Origin: Pseudomonadota bacterium
Lineage (GTDB): Bacteria > Pseudomonadota > Gammaproteobacteria > Steroidobacterales > Steroidobacteraceae
Reading direction: 5' to 3'
NCBI GenBank assembly: GCA_025357635.1
Contig: JANXOV010000009.1
Span: 1 to 64,000, forward strand
Length of the DNA stretch: 64,000 bases
This document shows positions 1 through 8,775 of the stretch, piece after piece. The position numbers and the translations under genes are program-made. Within the stretch, counting starts at the first letter, position 1. Every line of letters starts with the position of its first letter. The notes beneath the pieces were generated by a model that was given only the letters and a program-made list of their open reading frames with translations, ran no database searches and was not told the DNA's origin.

Positions 1-113
1 GGATTGATGCTCATTTTCACGCCATCGAGCATCACGCCGCTGCCGTCGGGTTTGACGCGGACGCGCACGTTGTAATCGACCACGCGTTTGACGCACACCA
101 TAATCTTCTTCAT
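1..113 (-). CDS. etfB: Electron transfer flavoprotein subunit beta, N-terminal fragment
   Basis: Only the first 37 codons lie in the window; the gene runs off the left edge. The peptide starts [20 protein letters not shown] and continues with DGSGV and KMSIN, the characteristic N-terminus of EtfB, which with EtfA forms the FAD/AMP heterodimer carrying electrons from acyl-CoA and other dehydrogenases to ETF-quinone oxidoreductase. The ATG is preceded by AGGAG at good spacing (116-125 on the plus strand). It sits 59 bp downstream of the IclR regulator on the same strand. A beta-oxidation enzyme lies at 28-30 kb, but no direct link is visible. Confidence 0.88.
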   Translation of the reverse strand, partial: MKKIMVCVKRVVDYNVRVRVKPDGSGVMLDGVKMSIN

Positions 114-146
114 CAACAGCTCCTGCTTCGATCAATACAACAAAAA

Positions 147-176
147 ATTGGTCATGTTTTCGCGCAACCCTGTCAA
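147..176 (-). promoter_or_regulatory. Candidate sigma-70 promoter for etfB
   Basis: On the minus strand a consensus -35 TTGACA (176-171) is followed after 18 bp by ACCAAT (152-147), a weak -10. The -35 box overlaps the TGA stop of the IclR gene, and etfB starts at 113. The match is only partial at -10, so this is a candidate, not a demonstrated promoter. Confidence 0.33.
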
Positions 177-979
177 GCAACAGCGGCCGGCACGCCGGCG
201 GTTGCCGCCCTTGGCTCGGCCAGGCGCGCGGTAATCCTCGCGGCGCACTCGCGCAGCCGCGGCAGGAACCGTTCGATCCCCGTTTTCGCCGGCATCGCCA
301 TGGCCGAAATCCGGATGCCCAGCCCTGCCAGCATTTTGCCGTCGGCGAAGATGGGAACCGCAATGCTCAAATCGTCTGAAATCCGGCGCGATGTAGCCGC
401 CGTCGCGTGGCCCTGAGCCTTGATATCGGCGAGCATTTTTTCCAGTTCCGCCGGGCCGCGCGCAAGCCTGGCCTCGGGTGTATTGGAATCGGCCAGGCTT
501 TGGATCAGCGCCGCGCGTTCCTGCGCGGGACAAAACGCCAGGTACAGGCGGCCGCTGGCGGAGGTCAGCAAGGGGAAGCGCAGTCCCGGTGAGTACCGCT
601 CGATGGCCAGCGGGCTGAGGTGGTCTGTGGTTTCGCGGATCAGCATGGTGGAGCCGGATAGTGTGGACACCGCGACCGGCCAGACCACTTCACGCGACAG
701 TTCTTGTATCAGCGGGGCGGCGATCTGCCCGACCCAGTCCTCGTCCACGAACCGGTCGCTCAATTGCTCGACGGATTCGGACAGGCGATAGCGCTCATCA
801 GCCGCGTCGCGAAAGGCAAAACCGGCCTCGCAGAGGGTTTCCAGGATGCGATAGACCGTGGTGCGGGGGAGGCGGATTTCCAGCGCGACTTCCGAAACCG
901 TGACGCCGTTACGCAGATTCAGGACCGTAAGCGCGTCGAGACCGCGCACGAGCGCGCGGATGGGGCGTGTGGACTCCAT
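173..979 (-). CDS. IclR-family transcriptional regulator, MhpR-like
   Basis: 268 aa. The N-terminus (about residues 8-70) is a winged helix-turn-helix with LPRTTVYRILETL as recognition region. The rest is the IclR effector-binding (GAF-like) domain, with EVVWPVAVSTL, RETTDHLSPLAIER, LLTSASGRLYLAFCP and SIAVPIF. These segments resemble E. coli MhpR (VVWPTDVSTL, LPLLKTASG, AFCPEQER), an IclR member that senses a phenylpropionate. The effector here cannot be read from sequence. It is divergent from the opp cluster, with a perfect inverted repeat between them, so it probably controls itself and perhaps the transporter. The ATG at 979 suits the family N-terminus. Confidence 0.85.
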   Translation of the reverse strand: MESTRPIRALVRGLDALTVLNLRNGVTVSEVALEIRLPRTTVYRILETLCEAGFAFRDAADERYRLSESVEQLSDRFVDEDWVGQIAAPLIQELSREVVWPVAVSTLSGSTMLIRETTDHLSPLAIERYSPGLRFPLLTSASGRLYLAFCPAQERAALIQSLADSNTPEARLARGPAELEKMLADIKAQGHATAATSRRISDDLSIAVPIFADGKMLAGLGIRISAMAMPAKTGIERFLPRLRECAARITARLAEPRAATAGVPAAVA

Positions 980-1001
980 GAAACCTCAATGAACCGAATT
1001 C

Positions 1002-1018
1002 GTCCGCGATGGGCGGAC
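1002..1018. promoter_or_regulatory. Perfect inverted repeat, candidate IclR operator
   Basis: GTCCGC-gatgg-GCGGAC is a 6-5-6 perfect palindrome in the short divergent region. It begins 22 bp upstream of the regulator start and lies just downstream of a TATAAT on the minus strand (1034-1029), so a bound protein would block transcription of the regulator. IclR regulators commonly bind such palindromes; the assignment to this protein is inference. Confidence 0.45.
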
Positions 1019-1028
1019 CACGGAGCGC

Positions 1029-1034
1029 ATTATA
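1029..1034 (-). promoter_or_regulatory. -10 box TATAAT for the IclR gene
   Basis: A perfect TATAAT on the minus strand about 50 bp upstream of the regulator start codon. I see no convincing -35 at 16-18 bp. The predicted start of transcription falls next to the palindrome at 1002-1018. Confidence 0.4.
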
Positions 1035-1056
1035 CACGGGAAAACGGCCTTGGATT

Positions 1057-1085
1057 TTGTCGTCAAAGACTCGCGTGGCCACAAT
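1057..1085 (+). promoter_or_regulatory. Candidate promoter of the opp operon
   Basis: TTGTCG (1057-1062), 17 bp, CACAAT (1080-1085). This places transcription start near 1091. The in-frame ATG at 1084 lies inside the -10 box, which supports a later oppB start (1099 or 1108). Confidence 0.35.
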
Positions 1086-1107
1086 GTTTGCTGGCAGTAT
1101 GCGCTCC

Positions 1108-2034
1108 ATGATTCGTTACTTCGCGTCGCGGCTGGCCTGGGGCTTGCCCACCTTGTTCGTGATCCTCACGGTGACGTTTTTCCTGATCCGCATCGCGCCG
1201 GGCGGCCCCTTCGATGAAGAGCAGACCCTGCCGGCGCAGATCAAACGCAATCTGGACGCCGCCTATGGTCTTGACCAGCCATTGTGGGTGCAGTATGGGC
1301 GCTACCTGCGCGGCGTCGCGCACGGCGATTTCGGCCCTTCGTTCAAATACAAGGATTTCACGGTCACGGAGCTGATCAGCCAGGGGTTGCCGGTCAGCGC
1401 CACTTTGGGCAGCCTCGCCATGGCGCTGGCGCTGATCATCGGCGTGCTGATCGGTATTCTCGCCGCGCTTCGCCATCAGCGCTGGGGCGACCAGGCGGTC
1501 ATGGCCGCAGCGGTGATCGGCATTACCGTGCCCTCGTTCGTGCTGCTGCCGTTTCTTGCGCTGATTTTCGGGGTCTACCTTCGATGGCTGCCGGTGGCCG
1601 GATGGGAGCCGGGATCCGCGCGCCATTACGTCCTGCCTGTCATCGCGCTGACCTTGCCGCCCCTGGCATTCATCTCCCGGCTCACCCGCGCCAGCATGCT
1701 TGAGGTTCTGCGCAGTCCCTACATCCGCACCGCACGCGCCAAAGGACTTCCCGAGCGCATCATTCTGTGGCGGCACGCGTTGCGGCCGGCGTTGGTGCCG
1801 GTGGCCGGGTTTCTGGCGCCGGCGGTGGCCGCGATCATGACCGGCTCGTTGGTGGTGGAGAGCATTTCCGGTCTGCCCGGCATCGGGCGGTACCTGGTTC
1901 AGGGCGCGTTGAATCGCGATTACACCCTGGTCATGGGAATGGTCGTCGTCTACTCGGCTTTGCTGATCGCCATGGGACTGCTGGTGGATCTTCTGTATGC
2001 ATGGCTTGACCCACGCATCCGGTTTCAGACGTGA
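1108..2034 (+). CDS. oppB: Peptide ABC transporter permease, OppB/DppB type
   Basis: 308 aa from the chosen ATG. It begins with a transmembrane helix (YFASRLAWGLPTLFVILTVT), then APGGPFDEE and HGDFGPSFKYKD, both typical of OppB. The binding-protein-dependent permease domain carries the EAA loop RTARAKGLPERIILWRHALR, which docks on the ATPases. The end reads GLPGIGRYLVQGALNRDY...LYAWLDPRIRF as in OppB. Expected in the inner membrane paired with OppC. The open frame extends to 1009, but OppB proteins start just before the first helix and a candidate -10 covers the 1084 ATG. The stop overlaps the oppC start. Confidence 0.88.
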   Translation: MIRYFASRLAWGLPTLFVILTVTFFLIRIAPGGPFDEEQTLPAQIKRNLDAAYGLDQPLWVQYGRYLRGVAHGDFGPSFKYKDFTVTELISQGLPVSATLGSLAMALALIIGVLIGILAALRHQRWGDQAVMAAAVIGITVPSFVLLPFLALIFGVYLRWLPVAGWEPGSARHYVLPVIALTLPPLAFISRLTRASMLEVLRSPYIRTARAKGLPERIILWRHALRPALVPVAGFLAPAVAAIMTGSLVVESISGLPGIGRYLVQGALNRDYTLVMGMVVVYSALLIAMGLLVDLLYAWLDPRIRFQT

Positions 2035-2885
2035 GTGCCGGTTTGTGGGCAGATGCGCGCCGCAGGTTCTGCGCCAACCCGGCGGCGATGACGGCGCTGG
2101 CGCTCATCGGCGCGCTGATTCTGCTCACCCTCGTCGGACCGTTGGTCAGTCCGAATGGCTTCGATCACCTGGACTGGTCCCATGTGGCGGCGGCGCCAGG
2201 TTTTGCCCAGTCGCATTGGTTCGGAACGGATCGCCTCGGGCGCGATTTATTCGTACGCACGCTGCAAGGGGCTCGCGTGTCGCTGGCCGTCGGGCTCACC
2301 GCCACCGCGATCAGCGTCGGCGTTGGCGTGCTGTACGGTTCCGTGTGCGGATATTTCGGCGGTCGGGTGGACCAGATCATGATGCGAATCATCGAGATCC
2401 TGAGCGGTTTGCCCCTGATTTTCTTCGTGATCTTCCTGACCGTCATTGTCGGGCGCAGCGTGTTCTTGTTGTTTGCGGCCATCGGCGCCGTCGGTTGGCT
2501 GACCATGGCGCGCATTGTCAGAGGCCAGACCTTGAGCATCCGTCAAAAGGAATTCATCGAAGCGGCGATATCCTCCGGCGCCACTGCTCCGCGCATCATT
2601 TTCAAACACATCGTTCCCAACGTGATCGGTCCGGTGATCGTGTATGCGACCCTGACGATCCCACAGGTGATTCTGTTCGAGAGCTTCCTGAGCTTTCTGG
2701 GGCTGGGCGTGCAGGAGCCGCGCGCCAGCCTGGGTACATTGATCGCCGAAGGCGCCGCCGAAATGCAAGCAGCCGTTTGGATGCTGCTCATTCCCGGTGC
2801 GTTGTTGACGCTGTTGCTGCTGTGTCTGAACATCGTCGGCGACGGTTTGCGCGATGCGCTGGATGAGCCTGACCGTGCCGGTTGA
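2031..2885 (+). CDS. oppC: Peptide ABC transporter permease, OppC/DppC type
   Basis: 284 aa. N-terminal transmembrane segment (about residues 18-40), then a periplasmic stretch with HWFGTDRLGRDLFVRTLQGA, the hallmark of OppC/DppC permeases. The permease domain has an EAA-type loop near AAISSGATAPRIIFKHIVPN and ends with LNIVGDGLRDALD. The GTG start overlaps the oppB TGA (GTGA), implying translational coupling. It should pair with OppB in the inner membrane. Confidence 0.88.
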   Translation: MSAGLWADARRRFCANPAAMTALALIGALILLTLVGPLVSPNGFDHLDWSHVAAAPGFAQSHWFGTDRLGRDLFVRTLQGARVSLAVGLTATAISVGVGVLYGSVCGYFGGRVDQIMMRIIEILSGLPLIFFVIFLTVIVGRSVFLLFAAIGAVGWLTMARIVRGQTLSIRQKEFIEAAISSGATAPRIIFKHIVPNVIGPVIVYATLTIPQVILFESFLSFLGLGVQEPRASLGTLIAEGAAEMQAAVWMLLIPGALLTLLLLCLNIVGDGLRDALDEPDRAG

Positions 2886-3870
2886 CCATGCCATAAGCGC
2901 GCCGCCTTGTCTGCAAGTCGAGGCGCTGAGTGTCCGCTTTGGAGGCGGCGCGCGCGAGATCGCAGCAGTCAAGGAGGTCAGTCTGCGGATCGGCGCGGGC
3001 GAATGCTTGGGCATCGTCGGCGAGTCCGGCTCTGGCAAAACCCAATTGTTCACCGCCATCATGGGATTGCTGCCGCAGACGGCCCGCACTACGGGCAGCG
3101 TCCGCTTCAAGGGCGGAGAAATGCTGGGCATGAGTCCGACGGATTTGAATCGATTGCGCGGCCGTGAGATCTCGATGGTGTTTCAGGACCCGATGACCTC
3201 CCTGACGCCGCATCTTCGCATCGGCACACAACTCACCGAGGTGCTGATGCTGCACGCGCGGATGGATGCCGCAGCGGCCCGGCAGCGCGCGTTGCAAATG
3301 CTCGAGCGCGTGCAGATCACGCGGGCCGGACAGCGCATGCACCAGTATCCGCACGAACTCTCCGGCGGCATGCGCCAGCGCGTAATGATTGCCATGGCCT
3401 GTCTTTGCAATCCCAGTCTGCTGATCGCCGATGAGCCCACGACAGCGCTGGATACCACCGTACAGGCTCAGGTGCTGCTGCTGCTGCAATCGATGCGGCG
3501 GGAACTGGGCACGGCGATGGCGCTCATCACGCACGATTTCGCGCTGCTGGCGGGACTGGCGGACCATGTTCTGGTGATGTACGCCGGCCGCGTGGTGGAA
3601 GCGGCCTGCGCTGCAGATCTTTTCGATGCGCCGCTGCATCCGTACTCGGCCGGACTGCTCGCCTGCGTGCCGCGCTGGTCGCAAGCCCGCGCGTCCCGCC
3701 TTCCCAGCATCGCCGGCCAGCCACCGGACCCGCGGGAGCCCGAGGCGGGCTGCGCGTTCGCGCCGCGCTGCACGCGAGCGCAGGCCTTGTGTTCGCAACA
3801 GCGACCCGAACTGCGGCTGCACAGCAGTTCGCGCCGTGTCGCCTGCCACTATCCGCACGATCATGGGTGA
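2854..3870 (+). CDS. oppD: Peptide ABC transporter ATP-binding protein, OppD type
   Basis: 338 aa. ABC ATPase with Walker A GESGSGKT (about 53-60), Q-loop VFQDPMTSL, signature LSGGMRQR, Walker B LLIADEPTTALD and switch histidine in ITHDFALL. The C-terminal oligopeptide extension has GCAFAPRCTRAQALC, the cysteine-rich OppD/OppF tail (probable iron-sulphur site). The start overlaps oppC by 32 bp; a second in-frame ATG at 2863 is equally possible. Cytoplasmic, pairs with the OppF-type subunit. Substrate cannot be assigned because no binding-protein gene accompanies the cluster in this window. Confidence 0.88.
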   Translation: MRWMSLTVPVDHAISAPPCLQVEALSVRFGGGAREIAAVKEVSLRIGAGECLGIVGESGSGKTQLFTAIMGLLPQTARTTGSVRFKGGEMLGMSPTDLNRLRGREISMVFQDPMTSLTPHLRIGTQLTEVLMLHARMDAAAARQRALQMLERVQITRAGQRMHQYPHELSGGMRQRVMIAMACLCNPSLLIADEPTTALDTTVQAQVLLLLQSMRRELGTAMALITHDFALLAGLADHVLVMYAGRVVEAACAADLFDAPLHPYSAGLLACVPRWSQARASRLPSIAGQPPDPREPEAGCAFAPRCTRAQALCSQQRPELRLHSSSRRVACHYPHDHG

Positions 3871-4810
3871 GCCACTGCTGCAGGTGCAGAATCTGTGCGT
3901 GGAGTTCCAGCGCCATGCGATTCGCGCTGTCGATCAGGTGGACCTCAGCGTGGCGGCGGGGGAAACAGTGGGACTGGTGGGGGAGTCCGGATCCGGCAAG
4001 TCCACGCTGGCGCGGGCCATCGCGCGGCTGGTGCCTGTCGCCGCCGGGCGGATTGTGTTTCAAGGCCAGGATCTGCTGCGGTTGTCGCCCTCGCAGCTGC
4101 GGCCATGGCGGCGCCATGTGCAGCTGGTGTTTCAGGACCCGCTTGCCAGTTTGAACCCGCGAATGACAGTGGGCGATGCATTGCAGGAGCCGCTGAAGAT
4201 ATTCCGTCCCGACATGCCGCCCAATGAGCGTCGAGCGGCGGTGAGTTTGATGCTGACCCGGGTAGGGCTGCAGGCCGGGGCGGCGCACCGCTACCCGCGT
4301 GAATTCAGCGGCGGACAATGCCAGCGCATCGGGATCGCTCGCGCGATGATCATCAAGCCGGCGCTGCTGATCTGCGATGAGCCGGTCAGTTCGCTGGACG
4401 TTTCGATTCAGGGGCAGATCGTCAACCTGCTGCTCGACATGCAGCGTGAAACCCATGCCGCAATGATATTCATCGGCCACAATCTTGGGATCGTGCGCCA
4501 CGTCTCCCATCGGGTGTATGTGATCTACCGTGGCCGCATCGTGGAGCACGCGCCGTGCGAGGAATTGTTCCTCAGGCCGCGGCACCCCTACACGCGCGCG
4601 CTGATCGCCTCGATTCCGCAGATTCCACCCGTGGCCGTGGCGGTGGAGCCCGCAGTGATCGAGACACCGCACCGCACGGGCGGCATCCGGGGCTGCGCGT
4701 TCCGGGATCGCTGCCCTCATGCCCGCGAACCGTGCGCCGCCGCCGCGCCTGCGCTTGCTCCCGCGGCAGCCGGTCACTGGGTGGCATGCCTGCGGGCCGG
4801 TGAGATCTGA
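3863..4810 (+). CDS. oppF: Peptide ABC transporter ATP-binding protein, OppF type
   Basis: 315 aa. Walker A GESGSGKST, Q-loop VFQDPLASLNPRMTV (the LNPRMTV form is typical of OppF), signature FSGGQCQR (more usually SGGQRQR), Walker B LLICDEPVSSLDVSIQ, and switch HNLGIVRHVSHRV. C-terminal cysteine tail GCAFRDRCPHAREPC as in OppD. The ATG overlaps the oppD stop by 8 bp. A much longer in-frame extension upstream is only the shadow of oppD. It should energise OppBC as a heterodimer with OppD. Confidence 0.88.
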   Translation: MGEPLLQVQNLCVEFQRHAIRAVDQVDLSVAAGETVGLVGESGSGKSTLARAIARLVPVAAGRIVFQGQDLLRLSPSQLRPWRRHVQLVFQDPLASLNPRMTVGDALQEPLKIFRPDMPPNERRAAVSLMLTRVGLQAGAAHRYPREFSGGQCQRIGIARAMIIKPALLICDEPVSSLDVSIQGQIVNLLLDMQRETHAAMIFIGHNLGIVRHVSHRVYVIYRGRIVEHAPCEELFLRPRHPYTRALIASIPQIPPVAVAVEPAVIETPHRTGGIRGCAFRDRCPHAREPCAAAAPALAPAAAGHWVACLRAGEI

Positions 4811-4858
4811 GGCTCACCTCATGCCCGTACTGCAGCGGAATCCGGTATTCTTGCGCGT

Positions 4859-6133
4859 ATGAAACCGCGCAAATCATTCAAGCCCAGCGATGGGCTGACC
4901 AATGTCCGCTATGAAATCCGCGGCAAGCTTGCGAACCGGGCGCAGGAGCTGGAGCGGCGCGGCTACGACATCATCTCCTTGAACATCGGCAACCCGTACG
5001 CGTTTGGTTTCCGCACACCGGAATCCATGCGCCTGGCGATGATTGAAAACCTGCGCCACAGTGAAGGCTACACACACCAGAAAGGGATATTCCCGGCTCG
5101 CGAGGCGGTGGTCATGCAGCAGCAGGAGCGCGGGGTGCGCGGCGTCAGCGCTGAGGAGGTCTTCATCGGCAACGGCGTCAGTGAACTGATCGACCTGACG
5201 CTGCGCGCATTGCTCAATCCGGGCGACGAAGTGCTGGTGCCCAGCCCCGACTATCCACTGTGGACGGCCGCCGTGAATCTGAACACCGGGCGTGCCGTTC
5301 ACTATCCCTGCCGCCCCGAGCGGGCCTTCATACCGGATCCGGCGGAAGTCCAAAGCCTGATCACCAAGGCAACGCGCGCCATCGTCATCGTCAACCCGAA
5401 CAATCCCACCGGCGCCGTGTATCCGCGCGCGGTGCTCGAGGAAATTGCGCGCATCGCCGAGGAACATCGCCTGGTGGTGCTCAGCGATGAGATCTACGAC
5501 CAGATTCTGTACGACGACGCGCAATTCGTGCCAATGGCCACGCTGGTGCACGGCACCTTGTGCTGCACGCTCAGCGGCTTGTCGAAGGTTTATCGAGCCT
5601 GCGGCTACCGCGTGGGCTGGGCCTCGTTTTCCGGCGATGTCGAACACGCCGCTGAATATCTCGCCGCTCTGGAACTACTGAGTTCGCTGCGTCTGTGCAG
5701 CAATGTGCCAGGGCAGTGGGCGGTTCAGACCGCACTCGGCGGCCATCAGAGCATCAAGGAATTAACGCGTCCGGGGGGGCGACTGCACGAATCGCGCGAG
5801 GCCATTGTGAACGGCGTGAACAAGAGCCGATTTTTGCGTCTGGCCAAACCCATGGGTGCCCTGTATTCCTTCATTGAAGTCCGTGAAGACGTGCTGCCGG
5901 ATTTTGACGATCAAGCCTTTGCGCTGGAGTTGCTGGAAAACAAGCATGTGCTGATAGCGCCCGGCGTAAGCTTCAATGTCAGCTATCGCAACGCCTTCAG
6001 AATCACCAACCTGCCGGAACCGGCGATTATCGACACCGTGTTCGCACGCATCGAAGAGACGCTCGAAGCTCTGGCGGCGGCCGAGCCGAGCCTGCGGGTC
6101 GTCGACTCGCGGTCCAAGGTGGCCAAACGCTGA
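4859..6133 (+). CDS. alaA: Pyridoxal-phosphate aminotransferase, AlaA type (glutamate-pyruvate)
   Basis: 424 aa. Fold-type I class I/II aminotransferase. Segments close to E. coli AlaA are IGNPYAFGF, YTHQKGIFPAREAVV, VFIGNGVSELI, LVPSPDYPLWTAAVNL, NPNNPTGAVY, SDEIYDQILYDDA, LSGLSKVYRACGYRVGW (PLP-binding lysine), SLRLCSNVPGQ and PGGRL. It probably forms alanine from pyruvate with glutamate as donor; related transaminases with other substrates cannot be excluded. Cytoplasmic. It stands 48 bp after oppF and 17 bp before the nuclease gene, so it may be co-transcribed with both. The C-terminus has about 15 extra residues. Confidence 0.85.
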   Translation: MKPRKSFKPSDGLTNVRYEIRGKLANRAQELERRGYDIISLNIGNPYAFGFRTPESMRLAMIENLRHSEGYTHQKGIFPAREAVVMQQQERGVRGVSAEEVFIGNGVSELIDLTLRALLNPGDEVLVPSPDYPLWTAAVNLNTGRAVHYPCRPERAFIPDPAEVQSLITKATRAIVIVNPNNPTGAVYPRAVLEEIARIAEEHRLVVLSDEIYDQILYDDAQFVPMATLVHGTLCCTLSGLSKVYRACGYRVGWASFSGDVEHAAEYLAALELLSSLRLCSNVPGQWAVQTALGGHQSIKELTRPGGRLHESREAIVNGVNKSRFLRLAKPMGALYSFIEVREDVLPDFDDQAFALELLENKHVLIAPGVSFNVSYRNAFRITNLPEPAIIDTVFARIEETLEALAAAEPSLRVVDSRSKVAKR

Positions 6134-6150
6134 ACCCGGCATCCGATGCG

Positions 6151-8775
6151 ATGCAGCGGCTGCTGAGCCTCGTCGGCGCAGGGCGCACCCTGCTCGCGCC
6201 GACCGCTGAAATCGCAGCGGGCATCCTCGATCGGATCGAACAGACCTATCTTGCGCAGGGCCGTGAGGTCTGGCCAACGCCGCAGATCCGCGATTTTGCC
6301 GGCTGGGCTCGCCAGCAATACGAGGCGCAGTGCTTCACGCGGGCCAGTGCGCCTCGGATTCTGGAGGACATCGAGGAACGGCAGATCTGGCGCGAGGTGA
6401 TCGGCGCGAGCGCCATTGCATCTGAGTTTCTCGACACCGGCGGAGCCGCGCGTGCGGCAAGGCGGGCGGTTCGCGCCATGCATGATCACGGTATCGCGCC
6501 GCAGGCGCTGCAGGATTTCCCCGGACTCGAGAGCACCGCGCTGCTGCAGTGGATTGATGGGTTTGACGAGCGCTGCAGGCAATTGCAGGCGCTCAGCGCA
6601 GATCGAATCGTGCATTTGCTGGACGCCCCGGCCGGCCGGCCGGTGCCGATCGACAGCTCCGCGTGGCGGCCCAGCGTGCTGCAGTGGCTCAATACGCATG
6701 CCGATCCGCCGCTGCCACCGATGGCCGTGCCCGACAGCGCCGACGCTGCGCAGGGTGGTCGATGCATGCGCCTGTTCAAATCCTTCGATGCCGAGATGGC
6801 AGCCTGCGCCGACTGGGCGCGCGAGGCGCGCGCGCGGCATCCGGGCTTTCGCGGCTGGGTGTATGTCGCCAGTCTGACTGCAATGCGCTCATCGGTAAGC
6901 AATGCCTTTGATTCGGCATTGGCGCCGAACCGGTTTTCGATGCAGGAGTTTGCCGAAACGCCGGTGTATGCCATTGCAGGCGGCACGCCGCTGGCGGACT
7001 TCGAGCCGGTGCGCATCGCCTTGTCATGCCTGAGCTCGCCGGGCGATTCTTTGCCCTTCGATCAATTCAGCGCATTGCTGCGTGCGCCGGCCTTGCAATC
7101 GGAGGATGCCGATGCGTGCGCGGCGGCGCGGCTGGACCGCGTACTGCGTACCCAGGCACCGAGCGAAGCGCCCTTGATCTCATGGCTTGAGCTGGCGCAG
7201 CGCGCAGCCGGCGGCATCGGCATGGACTCAGTGCAGGCAATTACGCGCTTGCACGCGATGCGCCAGTGCCTGGTCGCATCGGCCGCGCCGCAATTGCTGA
7301 GCCGATGGGCTTCAGTCTGGATCGAAGCACTGGAAGCGGGTCCGTGGATGCAGCGCGCGTACTGGTCCAGCACTGCCTACCAGGCGGCGGAGAGTTTCCG
7401 CGAGTTGATCGGCAGGCTGGCCCGCGCCGATGTGGTGTTTGGCCCGCTGCGGCCGGCCGATGCGTTACGCACGCTGAGTACCGCCGCGCGCGAGAGTTTG
7501 TTTCAACCCCAAACCGGCGTGGCGCCGGTTTGGATCACAGGTCAGCCTGCCGATCCGTGGCTGGCCTTCGATGGCCTGTGGGTCACCGGCGGGTCCGCGC
7601 AGGCCTGGCCGCCGCCACCGGACCCGCTGCCGCTGCTGCCGGTGCAATTGCAGCGCAGGCACGGCGTGCCGGGTTCCAGCGCGGCGCTTCAACTGCAGCG
7701 GGCGATGGATCTGCAGACCCGCTGGCTGCAGCGCGCGCCCACGGTTGTTTTCAGCTGCTCGAGCGAAACTGACACGGCGGCGTTGCCGAGCGCGTTGCTC
7801 AGGCAGTACCTGAACGCGACCCCGACGGAAGAAGGTGTGTGCGACCCGCTGTGGCGCGCGCTGGCGGCCGGCGCCGCACCGCTGGAGCGATTCGTCGACG
7901 AGAACGGGCCAGGCTGGACAGCGCAGGAGAAAACGCGCGGTACGCGCAGTCTGCGCGAGCAATCCTTGTGTCCGTTCCGCGGTTTCGCCGCAAGCCGCCT
8001 GCGTGCCGATCCATTGGAGTTTCCCCAGCCGGGGTTCAACGCTCTGGAGCGCGGCGTGATCTTGCACGAATCGCTGCAGTTCATCTGGGCACGGTTGCGC
8101 AGCTCGGGTGAACTGGCGCGGCTCGACGAGGCGCAGTGCCAGAATCTGATTCGAGACGCTGTCCTTGGGGCAGTTGGCACAGCGGTCACACGCCGCGACC
8201 CGGGCGCGCACTGGAGTTTGCGCGAAGTGCGCCGCCTGCAGCGATTGCTTCCGAACTGGCTGGCGCTGGAGCGCAGGCGCGAACCATTCGATGTTGTGGA
8301 ACTGGAAGCCGGACACCACTTCGATGCCGCGGATCTGCGGTTCGATCTGCGCGTCGATCGCATCGATCGATTGCAGGACGCAAGCCTGGTGCTGCTCGAC
8401 TACAAGAGCGGCGAGGTGGCGCGCGACTGGGCCGGCGAACGGATGGAGAATCCGCAGCTGCCCTTGTACGCGCTGAGCGTGCGCGGTTTCGTTGCGGCGC
8501 TGGCTTACGCGCGCGTCAACGTCAAGGAGTGCCGCTTTTTTGGCCTGTCCGAGCGCGCGCACATCCTGCCGCAGGTAGATTCGCACTCCCTGGAAGGCAG
8601 CGCCGGCATGGCGGGACAGTTGAGCCTATGGTCAGCGCGGCTGGCCCCGATTGCCGCAGAATTGAAGGCAGGTGCGGCGAGGGTTGACCCTGTCCACTAC
8701 GCCTGCCGCAGCTGCTCGCTCCATGCATTTTGCCGAATTGCCGGGCATGCGGGCGGGGAGTTGAGCGATGACTGA
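6151..8775 (+). CDS. AddB-like PD-(D/E)XK nuclease with Fe-S motif
   Basis: 874 aa. The C-terminal third is a RecB-like nuclease: DLRVDRIDRL followed by LVLLDYKSGEVARDW (about 740-755), then NPQLPLYAL. A cysteine in REQSLCPFRGFAASRL (about 607) and a C-x2-C-x5-C cluster in YACRSCSLHAFC near the end match the Fe-S staple of AddB-type nucleases. The N-terminal half should be an inactivated helicase-like domain; I see no Walker A. It overlaps the next gene, an AddA-like helicase, by 8 bp. Together they resemble the AddAB-like pairs of proteobacteria called 'probable DNA repair protein' plus UvrD-type helicase. Expected role: processing double-strand ends. Confidence 0.78.
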   Translation: MQRLLSLVGAGRTLLAPTAEIAAGILDRIEQTYLAQGREVWPTPQIRDFAGWARQQYEAQCFTRASAPRILEDIEERQIWREVIGASAIASEFLDTGGAARAARRAVRAMHDHGIAPQALQDFPGLESTALLQWIDGFDERCRQLQALSADRIVHLLDAPAGRPVPIDSSAWRPSVLQWLNTHADPPLPPMAVPDSADAAQGGRCMRLFKSFDAEMAACADWAREARARHPGFRGWVYVASLTAMRSSVSNAFDSALAPNRFSMQEFAETPVYAIAGGTPLADFEPVRIALSCLSSPGDSLPFDQFSALLRAPALQSEDADACAAARLDRVLRTQAPSEAPLISWLELAQRAAGGIGMDSVQAITRLHAMRQCLVASAAPQLLSRWASVWIEALEAGPWMQRAYWSSTAYQAAESFRELIGRLARADVVFGPLRPADALRTLSTAARESLFQPQTGVAPVWITGQPADPWLAFDGLWVTGGSAQAWPPPPDPLPLLPVQLQRRHGVPGSSAALQLQRAMDLQTRWLQRAPTVVFSCSSETDTAALPSALLRQYLNATPTEEGVCDPLWRALAAGAAPLERFVDENGPGWTAQEKTRGTRSLREQSLCPFRGFAASRLRADPLEFPQPGFNALERGVILHESLQFIWARLRSSGELARLDEAQCQNLIRDAVLGAVGTAVTRRDPGAHWSLREVRRLQRLLPNWLALERRREPFDVVELEAGHHFDAADLRFDLRVDRIDRLQDASLVLLDYKSGEVARDWAGERMENPQLPLYALSVRGFVAALAYARVNVKECRFFGLSERAHILPQVDSHSLEGSAGMAGQLSLWSARLAPIAAELKAGAARVDPVHYACRSCSLHAFCRIAGHAGGELSDD

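Noticed and set aside
3527-4777. 416-codon minus-strand frame
   Set aside because: Antisense to oppD/oppF, which carry complete ABC motifs; composition is that of a shadow frame.
7465-8586. 373-codon minus-strand frame
   Set aside because: Antisense to the AddB-like nuclease; rich in Arg/Gln/Ala without domains.
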